64,000 nt of DNA from Methanolobus bombayensis. Its GTDB lineage: Archaea > Halobacteriota > Methanosarcinia > Methanosarcinales > Methanosarcinaceae. The DNA is taken from positions 339,973 through 403,972 of the forward strand of contig NZ_JAGGKD010000001.1 in NCBI RefSeq assembly GCF_017873415.1, in the 5' to 3' direction. Position numbers and translations under genes: made by a program. Every line of letters starts with the position of its first letter. Positions within the stretch are counted from its first letter, which is position 1. A model generated the notes under the pieces. It worked only from the letters and a program-made list of their open reading frames with translations. It did no database searches and was not told where the DNA came from. Shown piece by piece: positions 53,505 to 62,000 of the stretch.

Positions 53505-54257
53505 TTAAACCGGTATTACAACCGATACATCCTGAAAGTTCTGTATTGTCACAGGAACTCCATAGACTTCCCTGATGATGTCCGGTGTTATATCTTCCAT
53601 ATTTCCTGCTGCAAATATGGTTCCGTTCTTCAGGAACAGGAACTTATCAGAGTATCTGAATGCAAGATTCAGGTCATGCATTGTCATGATAGCAGAAACA
53701 TTCTCTTTTCTGACAACCTCTTTTACGGTATCAAGTATCTCAAGCTGATTTTTCAGGTCCAGGCTACTTGTTGGTTCATCCAGCAGCAGAAGTTTGGGAT
53801 TCTGTGCGATTGCTCTGGCAATTCCTACTTTCTGGAGTTCTCCGCCACTCATCTCATCAATGTAGCGCAGTGCCATGTCATCAAGACTTAGTTTCTTAAT
53901 CGTATCTTCTACTATCATTACATCCTCTGTTGAAATGTTCCATTTCATGTGTGGCATTCTTCCAAGCAGTATCGCATCAAAGGCTGTGAGTCTTGCAGGT
54001 TCGCAACGCTGTGGCACATAACCAAGTCTTCTGGCAATCTCTATCTGTTCCAGTTTGAGAACGTCCTCATCTTCAATGAGAACTGTTCCTCTTTTTGGTT
54101 TTAGAATTGCGTTCATGCATTTGAGCAGTGTGGTTTTTCCCACACCGTTTGGTCCGAGGATCGAGAGTATTTCGTTTCTTTTAAGCTCAAATTTTATATC
54201 TTTCAATACTTCCTTGCTTTTGTACTGAAATTCCACTCCGTCTACTTCTAATATCAT
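53505..54257 (-). CDS. ABC transporter ATP-binding protein (FecE/BtuD family)
   Basis: 250 aa. Walker A GPNGVGKTTLL, Q-loop YVPQRCEPARL, signature MSGGELQKVGIARAIAQ, Walker B LLLLDEPTSSLD and the switch His in MTMHDLNLAF are all intact. It drives import of an iron-siderophore, haem or corrinoid-type cargo with the linked permease and lipoprotein. Start overlaps the permease stop by 4 bp. Confidence 0.95.
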   Translation of the reverse strand: MILEVDGVEFQYKSKEVLKDIKFELKRNEILSILGPNGVGKTTLLKCMNAILKPKRGTVLIEDEDVLKLEQIEIARRLGYVPQRCEPARLTAFDAILLGRMPHMKWNISTEDVMIVEDTIKKLSLDDMALRYIDEMSGGELQKVGIARAIAQNPKLLLLDEPTSSLDLKNQLEILDTVKEVVRKENVSAIMTMHDLNLAFRYSDKFLFLKNGTIFAAGNMEDITPDIIREVYGVPVTIQNFQDVSVVIPV

Positions 54258-55345
54258 ATTTTCCTTCCTCCCAGTATAAGATAAATGAATGTAGGTGCAC
54301 CCAGAAATGATGTAAGCACTGCAACCGGGAGCTGATATGGATCGATCATAACCCTTGCTGCTGTATCAGCGCAGAGCAAAAGCAGCGATCCCATGATCAT
54401 ACTTCCGATTATCAAAAACCTGTGATCATCACCGATTACCCTGCGGGCCATATGGGGGCAGATGAGCCCTACAAAACCGATGACCCCAAGGAACGCAACG
54501 ATTATGGCGGTAACAAGTGATGCACACATCATTCCGCGCACACGCACCTTTTCCACATTAACACCAAGACCTTTTGCAGTTTCATCTCCTGCGTCAATGG
54601 CATTGTATTTCCATCGTTCCAGCAGGAAATAGATAACTGAACCCAATGTTATCAAAGTTATAAGTGCCAGCTCGCTCCAGCTTGCCCTTGAAACATCACC
54701 AAAGGTCCAGAAAACCATGGATGCAAGCTGCACATCGTCTGCAAAGTACTGTAGGAACATCGTACCTGCTGAGAACAGGGATCCCATTGCAACACCGACG
54801 AGAATCATTACCTCAGGTGTCACTCCTCTGAATCTTGAGAAGGCAAGTATGATGACCGTTGCAGCAAGTGCAAACACAAAGGCAACTACTGTGGTAGTAT
54901 ATGGATTACTGATGACCACTGCATCACCAACACTACTATGTGTGGAGCCGGTTCCAAGCGCCATTACTGAAAAAGCAGCTCCAAAGGCAGCAGCGTTTGA
55001 GATTCCAAGGGTGAAAGGTGAACCCAGGGGATTTCTGAGTATTGACTGCATAACCACACCGGATACAGCAAGTCCGGCCCCTGCAACAATGGCAGTGAGT
55101 ACCTGAGGCAGGCGTATGTTCCATATGATGCTGTCCCATCTGACTGAAACTGTATGTCCTGTGAGGGTCTGCATAACCTCTATGGGTGGAATGTCAACCG
55201 ATCCAATTGATATCGAAAGTATCAGCATCACAAAGAGAAACAAAATACCTGACAGTATGTATGTGTATTTCCTGCCGGTATGTTCCCTGTAACGTCGGCT
55301 GATATCGCCTTCATCCCCGGTTGTTTTATTTGGTATTTTCACCAT
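54254..55345 (-). CDS. FecCD-type ABC transporter permease
   Basis: 363 aa, about 10 helices. RLPQVLTAIVAGAGLAVSG, QSILRNPLGSPFTLGISNAA and GLICPHMARRVIGDDHR are the conserved FecCD/BtuC phrases; the last is the region that docks the ATPase. A hydrophilic N-terminal tail of about 30 residues precedes the first helix. Second gene of the importer operon, 76 bp after the lipoprotein gene. Confidence 0.95.
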   Translation of the reverse strand: MVKIPNKTTGDEGDISRRYREHTGRKYTYILSGILFLFVMLILSISIGSVDIPPIEVMQTLTGHTVSVRWDSIIWNIRLPQVLTAIVAGAGLAVSGVVMQSILRNPLGSPFTLGISNAAAFGAAFSVMALGTGSTHSSVGDAVVISNPYTTTVVAFVFALAATVIILAFSRFRGVTPEVMILVGVAMGSLFSAGTMFLQYFADDVQLASMVFWTFGDVSRASWSELALITLITLGSVIYFLLERWKYNAIDAGDETAKGLGVNVEKVRVRGMMCASLVTAIIVAFLGVIGFVGLICPHMARRVIGDDHRFLIIGSMIMGSLLLLCADTAARVMIDPYQLPVAVLTSFLGAPTFIYLILGGRKI

Positions 55346-55421
55346 TTCTTCACCCTTGTTTTTTTCTTACGCTATTGTCTGATTGCTATTGTCTTAATTT
55401 TACAGTTTTTCACATGAAAAC

Positions 55422-56588
55422 TCAGACATCCAGTTCAGTGAATGCAGGTGTACCAAAGGCGTTTATCATCATGTCAGCGACCTCTCTGCCAAGTTCTTCA
55501 TCGCCATCACATACGAGGAATGTGTATATTTCCGCGGTCTTGTCCTCTATGTCAACATCTTCGAATTTTTCAGGATAAAGCAGCTTTCCTGCATAGTAGG
55601 AATCTGCAAGAACTGAGCCATAGTTCTGGGTGTACCAGTTATATGGCAGTACTCCGTATACATTTCCGGAGTTGACAGCTTGGAGTTGCTGATATGATTC
55701 ATCATTCTGCAACTGGTAAACAGCACTGTTCTCATCTTCTGATTGCAGGGTTGAGAGGTCAACAAAGAGAATCTCAGGGTCCCACTCGATTATTTTTTCC
55801 TTGGCAACTTCCGCAGTGCTTAGGTCCATATCATCATAAGCAACGTTAAGTGCATTGGTGAAGAGGAATGGAGGATAGGTCGGCTCTGTGGATTGCAGTC
55901 CGTGTGGACCTGCCCTTGCAATTCCACCAACATAGCATGATGTTTTTTCTTCATCAGACACGTCAGATGTTCTCTCATTGAGGTCTGCAATTGTTTCATC
56001 AAAGAATGTGATAAGTTCTTCTGCACGTTCTTCTTTATCCATGACCTTTCCGTAAATTCTGAGTGCCTGGTACATATCTTCTCTGTTGTTTACCATGTCT
56101 CCATAGTTCACGACAACTACGGGAATTCCTGTTTTATCCTGAAGTTCAACCGGATCATAGCCGGATGCGGAGTATGTTTTGAGTATCACGTCTGGCTGAG
56201 GTTCAAGTGCCAGTATCTTTTCAGGATCATCATTCCCCCTGAATTCTCCGAAAACAGTGTAATCGGTTGCAAACTGAGGGTTTGCAAGTGCATAAGGTCT
56301 TGCATCATATGGATTATCTCTGGATTCAATACTGTCAACTGCAATGATCCTGTCTTCCGATTCGATGTATGTCAGAAGACGAAGTGATCCTGAACCAGAG
56401 CAAATTACATTTTCAATTGTATCTGGAATTTCAACTTCTCTTCCCATTGCATCTGTAATGATTATAGTAGCAGTGGATTCTGTGTTTTCTTCCTGTGATG
56501 TTGAACTGTCTGTGCATCCTGATGTGAATGTTGAGATACAAAGTATCAGTACAAGTAAAACAATTGTTTTGAGTTTTATGTTTGTCAT
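55422..56588 (-). CDS. ABC transporter substrate-binding lipoprotein (BtuF/FecB type)
   Basis: 388 aa. Lipoprotein signal with lipobox ending TSGC (about residue 25), an acidic Ser/Thr linker, then a class III binding protein: IIITDAMGREVEIPDTIENV, VICSGSGSLRLLTYI and PDVILKTYS. It captures the cargo at the cell surface. Cargo type (iron chelate, cobamide, nickel chelate) cannot be told from the sequence. A palindrome that may be a metal-repressor site lies in front of the gene at 56621-56637. AAGGGATGAAAG precedes the ATG. Confidence 0.92.
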   Translation of the reverse strand: MTNIKLKTIVLLVLILCISTFTSGCTDSSTSQEENTESTATIIITDAMGREVEIPDTIENVICSGSGSLRLLTYIESEDRIIAVDSIESRDNPYDARPYALANPQFATDYTVFGEFRGNDDPEKILALEPQPDVILKTYSASGYDPVELQDKTGIPVVVVNYGDMVNNREDMYQALRIYGKVMDKEERAEELITFFDETIADLNERTSDVSDEEKTSCYVGGIARAGPHGLQSTEPTYPPFLFTNALNVAYDDMDLSTAEVAKEKIIEWDPEILFVDLSTLQSEDENSAVYQLQNDESYQQLQAVNSGNVYGVLPYNWYTQNYGSVLADSYYAGKLLYPEKFEDVDIEDKTAEIYTFLVCDGDEELGREVADMMINAFGTPAFTELDV

Positions 56589-56620
56589 TCTTTCATCCCT
56601 TTTGTTATTATCTTTGCACG

Positions 56621-56637
56621 ACTAATGCCAAATTAGT
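56621..56637. promoter_or_regulatory. Possible operator before the importer operon
   Basis: ACTAAT-GCCAA-ATTAGT, a 6-bp-arm palindrome placed between an AT-rich TATA-like region and the start of the lipoprotein gene on the minus strand, where a repressor would block transcription. DtxR-type metal repressors use palindromes of similar shape, but no specific regulator can be named. Confidence 0.4.
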
Positions 56638-56758
56638 ATTAAAATATTACTGTTTAGTGCTACATATTCGAATGAATATCTTTTTATCTCATAACATTGT
56701 TAGTCAGCATAACACAGTAACACAAAAGTTCAAGAAAATAACAATTAATATGGCATTA

Positions 56759-56768
56759 TTTATATAAA
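56759..56768 (+). promoter_or_regulatory. TATA box of the S-layer-domain gene
   Basis: TTTATATAAA, with an expected start near 56790 and a leader of about 75 nt that ends in a good ribosome site AAGGAG at 56850-56855. Confidence 0.5.
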
Positions 56769-56863
56769 CTACACGCTGGTTTATTGTGGTTTATTGTTTT
56801 CGCATTCCTTTACAGGATAAGTACGAAGTTTTGTCATGATATTTCTTGTAAGGAGCTATCAAA

Positions 56864-58159
56864 ATGAAAAAAATGATGGAAATTTTAATTTTACTGGCTA
56901 TTGTATCTTTATTAATTGTGCCTGTAAATGCAACTGATGTAAAATACAAGATCAGGAGTAATATATATGACACTACTGATTCTTCACTGAACAGCGGGGA
57001 TTTCTACTGGGATGCAAACAGTTTTTCTGGATTCTGGTATATGATAAAACCTGGTCTTTCCAGTGAGTTACTTTATTTTGAAAATGATAATTCTTCATCA
57101 ACCTTCCAGCTTGGAGATACTGTTGCAGAAGGTGCTCTATATTATGTGAGCAAACCACAAATGAAGAAAACCAAGATTGGTGGTTCTGATGATGGAAGTA
57201 GTTATATTGTGGATGGGGTTGACCTTAAAAAGTATTATCTTTTAGGTTTCTTCGGTTCCAGTTATATTTGTATGCCTGAAGATTCTTCCTCTCTCTCTGC
57301 AGGATGTAATCCTGATAAAATCGCAAAAATACTGGTTGAGTATAAGAGTGACAACAAGAAGCAAATGTTCTCCGGTGAAGAATGGGAACTTGCCGATGGG
57401 TGGTCTCTGCTTGTTCAACAGGTTGATGTGGAAGGCGATAAGGTCTGGGTGCAGCTTAATCGTGATGGTGAGGAAGTAGATTCAGACGTGATCTCAGGTA
57501 ATGCGAACCTTACCAGACCTGAAAGAACTTATCTTTATAAAGACGGTGATGATAATCCTGTATTCTACTGTTACGTAGATTCCATATTCCGTGGATCCGA
57601 CACTGATTTTGTTGTCTTCAAGTATGCTTTCCTTCGTGGAGATATTACTACCATTGAAACAGGAGACACTTACGGCGTCTTTGAAGTCGATGGTTTTGAA
57701 ATTCCTTCTGCGATGAATGGCACAGATTATGCAGGCAGCAATTCCAATACTGTCCTGAATACTGGTGATGATGCTATTGTTATGTCTAGTAATGATGATA
57801 TTAATCTTGATGCAGACAAGATGATAGACCTTTACAGTGGTATGTATCTTAAAACAGAAGATACCAGTGGAAACACTCTGAAAATGTCATTGTGGAAGAC
57901 ATGTACAATGGCTGTTCCTGATGTAGTTGCGGATGATTCTGGATCTTCAGAAGATGATGAAGTGGTGGTTGTGGATCTTGATGAAAGTGAAATTGATGAA
58001 GAAACGGACTCTACTTCCTCTACTAACGATGATGAAGAAATTCCCTATGATTCTGATATGGAAAAATCAGGTGTAGAAAGCTCTGCTAGTGCACCGGGAT
58101 TTGAGCTGGTATTTGGAGTTCTCGGATTGTTTTGTGTAGTCCTTATAAGAAGGAGTTGA
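56864..58159 (+). CDS. S-layer-related duplication-domain protein with PGF-CTERM-like tail
   Basis: 431 aa. Signal peptide (about residues 1-23, ending VNA), then one S-layer-related duplication domain of the Methanosarcina type (NSFSGFWYMIKPGLSSELL, ERTYLYKDGDDNPVFYCYVD, VFKYAFLRGDITTIETGDTY), an acidic Ser/Thr/Asp linker (about 355-405) and APGFELVFGVLGLF followed by RRS, a PGF-CTERM-type archaeosortase signal. Canonical S-layer proteins have two such domains, so this is a minor or shortened surface protein. Few N-X-S/T sites (NDNSSS, NLTR, NGTD) could be glycosylated by AglB. Confidence 0.87.
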   Translation: MKKMMEILILLAIVSLLIVPVNATDVKYKIRSNIYDTTDSSLNSGDFYWDANSFSGFWYMIKPGLSSELLYFENDNSSSTFQLGDTVAEGALYYVSKPQMKKTKIGGSDDGSSYIVDGVDLKKYYLLGFFGSSYICMPEDSSSLSAGCNPDKIAKILVEYKSDNKKQMFSGEEWELADGWSLLVQQVDVEGDKVWVQLNRDGEEVDSDVISGNANLTRPERTYLYKDGDDNPVFYCYVDSIFRGSDTDFVVFKYAFLRGDITTIETGDTYGVFEVDGFEIPSAMNGTDYAGSNSNTVLNTGDDAIVMSSNDDINLDADKMIDLYSGMYLKTEDTSGNTLKMSLWKTCTMAVPDVVADDSGSSEDDEVVVVDLDESEIDEETDSTSSTNDDEEIPYDSDMEKSGVESSASAPGFELVFGVLGLFCVVLIRRS

Positions 58160-58179
58160 ACTAAGTTCAAGTTAAAGGC

Positions 58180-58222
58180 AACAGGATATTTCTAAAATGT
58201 CCTGTTCCCTTTTCATCTTTTT
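58180..58222 (+). terminator. Terminator after the S-layer-domain gene
   Basis: AACAGGA (58180-58186) pairs with TCCTGTT (58200-58206), followed by a CT-rich tract CCCTTTTCATCTTTTT. A smaller TTGAAC-TAA-GTTCAA hairpin lies at 58156-58170 across the stop codon. Confidence 0.55.
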
Positions 58223-58386
58223 CGGTGATTATCATGCGTATTATTATTATTATTATTATTATTTAATATTGAAAATATATGCTTTCTAGTAATTATCATA
58301 AGCATTATCACAATCACTAAATAACATTAGTTATTTTACTACCGAGACTAGGAATGGTCAGACAAAAATACAGGAGATTAAAAAGT

Positions 58387-58584
58387 ATGTTATGGGGATT
58401 TTCCGTACTCAAAGATGAGCAGATCAAAGCTATCAACGAACTCGAAGAAAAAACAGGTGTTACCCTGCTTGCATTTTCAGGAATTAATATTAGTAATGCC
58501 GAACTTACAAAAGAAGACCTCGAATCTATACAGAAACTGGAAAAGGAACTTGGACTTTCCCTTGTTGCTGTTAGTGTAGACTAA
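58387..58584 (+). CDS. Small conserved protein of unknown function
   Basis: 65 aa from the ATG at 58387, which has AGGAGA at 58372-58377; a longer frame starts at 58354 without a ribosome site. Sequence: MLWGFSVLKDEQIKAINELE, then TGVTLLAFSGINISNAELT and LEKELGLSLVAVSVD. The two halves look alike (KDEQIKAINELEEKTGVTLL and KEDLESIQKLEKELGLSLV), which suggests an internal duplication of a helix-strand unit. Its fold and job are unknown. A TAT microsatellite lies upstream at 58240-58262. Confidence 0.7.
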   Translation: MLWGFSVLKDEQIKAINELEEKTGVTLLAFSGINISNAELTKEDLESIQKLEKELGLSLVAVSVD

Positions 58585-58728
58585 ACAAACTTTTCCTTTT
58601 ATTTCTTTTTTTAGTTTAAACAATATTTTTTATTTTATTTCCGAATTCTCTTTTTGAAACACTATAAATTTCAGTTTAAATCTAAATTTATTCTTCAATA
58701 TTGTATTATTTATATTTTATTGCATGGA

Positions 58729-58772
58729 TTTATATATTATCTATTCTTCTTTTTATAAGAGTGCATGCACTC
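58729..58772 (+). promoter_or_regulatory. Promoter with 14-bp palindrome before the chemoreceptor
   Basis: TATA box TTTATATATT (58729-58738), and at the expected start site a perfect palindrome GAGTGCATGCACTC (58759-58772). A repressor bound there would cover the transcription start. The unit controlled would be the small ORF and the 1534-aa receptor. Confidence 0.5.
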
Positions 58773-58802
58773 ACAGTTGTATAATTTATGGATAAGGAGG
58801 TA

Positions 58803-59078
58803 ATGGACTTGATGGTGTATCAGAGTTTATTCTCTGTTTCTTGTTTTTTGCATAAATTGTATTTAAGCAGATCGAATATTGGCATCAGGATATCCTGGAT
58901 CATTTACAGTGTATTCTTCAATATTTTTGGCCTACTACTCCTTACATTTCTTAAATTAAATTGTATATCAGCTATTAGGAGAATCATGTGCATGCTCTGT
59001 TTTACATGGAAACAACAGATGCAATGTCCATCTTTGGGTAAAACTTTTCCAGATTTATTTTTCTCAAAGGGTGGTTAG
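58803..59078 (+). CDS. Small putative membrane ORF coupled to the chemoreceptor
   Basis: Frame of about 88-92 aa with one or two hydrophobic stretches (GIRISWIIYSVFFNIFGLLL). AAGGAGGT at 58794-58801 is a perfect anti-16S match; in-frame starts at ATG 58803, TTG 58809 and ATG 58812 follow, the last two with better spacing. The stop (59076-59078) touches the receptor ATG at 59079, which would allow coupling. I do not recognise a family, and codon use (many Cys, Met, Phe) is unusual, so it may be a leader rather than a functional protein. Confidence 0.4.
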   Translation: MDLMVYQSLFSVSCFLHKLYLSRSNIGIRISWIIYSVFFNIFGLLLLTFLKLNCISAIRRIMCMLCFTWKQQMQCPSLGKTFPDLFFSKGG

Positions 59079-62000
59079 ATGGATTTAAATAAAGTACGTA
59101 TCAGTCACAAAATAATGGCAGTAACATTGCTTTTAACAATACTGCCGGTAACGATCGTTGGTTTTTATGCCTATGAACAAACAGCTTCAGGGACTCTTTC
59201 TCAATTGGAAGATAGCCTGGAAAGTCAAATGTTAATTGAAAAAGATTATGTGGACTCTACCTTTTCTCTAGCGCAGGACAAAGTAAATAGTGACCTTGGA
59301 GTTGCAAGGTCTGTTTTTTATTCAAGAGGTGATCCTTCAATCGCTGACGGACAATTGGTGTTAGGTGAGGATTATGTTGTCAACGGCAACTATGAGATCG
59401 TTGATAATATCAAGAATATGGTAGGAGGAACAGCTACTGTATTTCAGGTGCAGGACGGGGAAGCTGTAAGAGTTTCTACAAATGTTATCAATAATGAGGG
59501 AGAAAGGGCTGTGGGTACTACAGTTTCACAGCCGGTTTATGACGCAGTTGTCAGTAATGGTGAGACTTTCTATGGAAGAGCATGGGTTGTTAATGCCTGG
59601 TATCTTACTGCATACGAACCTATTATGAACAGTGCGGGGGAAATTATAGGAATTCTGTATGTTGGTGTGCTTGAAGACCCTTTTATCAATACGATACGAG
59701 AGCATATGGGTGAGATCGTCATAGGCGAGACTGGTTATGTATATGTCATGGACTCTGAAGGAAACCTGTTATTGCATCCGAATATGGAAGGCGGAAATAT
59801 TTATGAGCATGATTTTGCAAGGGAGATAATTTCCAATAAAGAAGGATCTATCGAATATGATTGGGAAGGTCGGGAGAAGATAGCTAGTTTTGCTTATTAT
59901 GAACCGAACGACTGGTACATAGTTTCAAGCAGTTATACGGAAGAATTCCAAGGTCCGTTGATGGCTATAAGGAACGGACTGATCACAGCTGTTATAATAT
60001 TTTTAATTCTGGGTATTATGGCATCATTCCTTCTGGGAAGGTCAATATCAGGTGGAATTAAGAAGATAATTACTGACTTTGAGGACATGGCCAATGCCAC
60101 AATGCAGGGTCAGCTTGACAGAAGGGCAAATACAAATGTGGGAATTGATTTTGAGGCTATTCCAAGAGGTTTTAACCAGGTGCTTGATGCTGTAATAATG
60201 CCATTAAATGTGGCTGCCGAGTATGTTGATCGCATCTCCAAAGGTGACATCCCTCCTCATATTACGGATGAATACCACGGTGATTTCAATGAGATCAAGA
60301 ATAACCTGAACCAGTGTATTGAGTCTATTGCCGCATTGGTTTCTGATGCCAATATGCTCTCTGCAGCTGCGGTCGAAGGTAAACTTGATGTCCGTGCCGA
60401 TGCTTCCAGGCACAATGGCGATTATCGTTCGATTATAGAGGGTGTTAATGATACTCTTGATTCTGTTATCGGTCCTCTTAACGTTGCTGCCGAGTATGTT
60501 GATCGTATCGCACACGGTGATGTACCTCCACATATCAATGATAGATATTATGGCGATTTCAATGAGATCAAGGACAATCTTAACGGATGCATTGATGCTA
60601 TTAATGCAATGGTAAAGGATGCCAATATGCTCTCTGAAGCAGCCGTCGAAGGTAAATTTGATGTCCGTGCCGATGCTTCCAGGCACTCTGGTGACTATCG
60701 CGCAATTATAGATGGTGTTAATGATACTCTTGATTCTGTTATCGGTCCGTTGAATGTTGCTGCTGAATATATTGACCGTATTGCACATGGGGATATTCCA
60801 CCTCAGATAACTGAGGATTACAGTGGTGACTTTAATGAGATCAAGAATAATCTGAATGGTTGTATTGATGCTATCAATGCACTTGTTTCCGATGCTAATA
60901 TGCTCTCGGAAGCTGCAGTCGAAGGTAAACTTGATGTTCGGGTAGATGCTTCCAATCATTTCGGTGACTATCGTGCTATCATTGATGGAGTTAATGATAC
61001 TCTTGATGCTGTCATCGATCCGTTGAATGTTGCTGCTGAATATGTTGACCGCATTGCACATGGAGATATTCCACCTCAGATAACTGAGGATTATAGTGGT
61101 GACTTTAATGAGATTAAGAATAATCTGAATGGTTGTATTGATGCTATCAATGCACTTGTTTCCGATGCAAATCTGCTCTCTGAATCAGCCGTTGAAGGTA
61201 AACTTGATGTTCGCGCCGATGCATCAAAGCACGATGGTGATTATCGTGCTGTGATCGATGGAGTCAATGATACTCTTGATTCAGTGATAAGCCCTCTTAA
61301 CGTGGCAGCAGAATACATTGATCGTATTGCTCATGGTGATATTCCGCCACATGTCACTGAAGATTACAATGGTGACTTTAATGAGATCAAAAATAATCTG
61401 AATGGCTGTATTGATGCCATCAATGCTCTTGTTTCCGATGCCAATATGTTGTCTGAAGCAGCTGTTGCGGGTAATCTTGATGTCCGTGCCGATGCTTCAC
61501 AACATGATGGTGATTATCGTGCGATTGTAGAGGGTGTTAATAACACTCTTGATGCTGTCATCAATCCGCTTAACGTTGCTGCTGAGTATGTTGACCGTAT
61601 TGCTCATGGTGATATTCCTTCCCACATTACTGACGAATATTATGGTGATTTCAGTGAGATCAAGGATAACCTGAATGGTTGTATTGATGCTATTACTTCT
61701 CTTGTCTCAGATTCTAATATGCTTTCTGAGGCTGCTGTTGCAGGCAATCTTGATGTCCGTGTTGATGCTTCCAGGCATGACGGTGATTATCGTGCTATCA
61801 TTGATGGTGTCAATAACACTCTTGATGCTGTTATTGATCCATTGAACGTTGCTGCTGAGTATGTTGATAGCATCTCCCGAGGAGCCATTCCTGATAAGAT
61901 AACTGATGACTACAATGGTGATTTCAACACTATCAAGAATAATCTCAACCAGTGTATCGATGCTATAAACCTGCTTGTCTCTGATGCCAATATGCTCTCT

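Noticed and set aside
58240..58262. TAT microsatellite as a phase-variation switch
   Set aside because: The triplet repeat lies in a non-coding gap, about 110 bp before the next start and not at a promoter spacer that could be identified.
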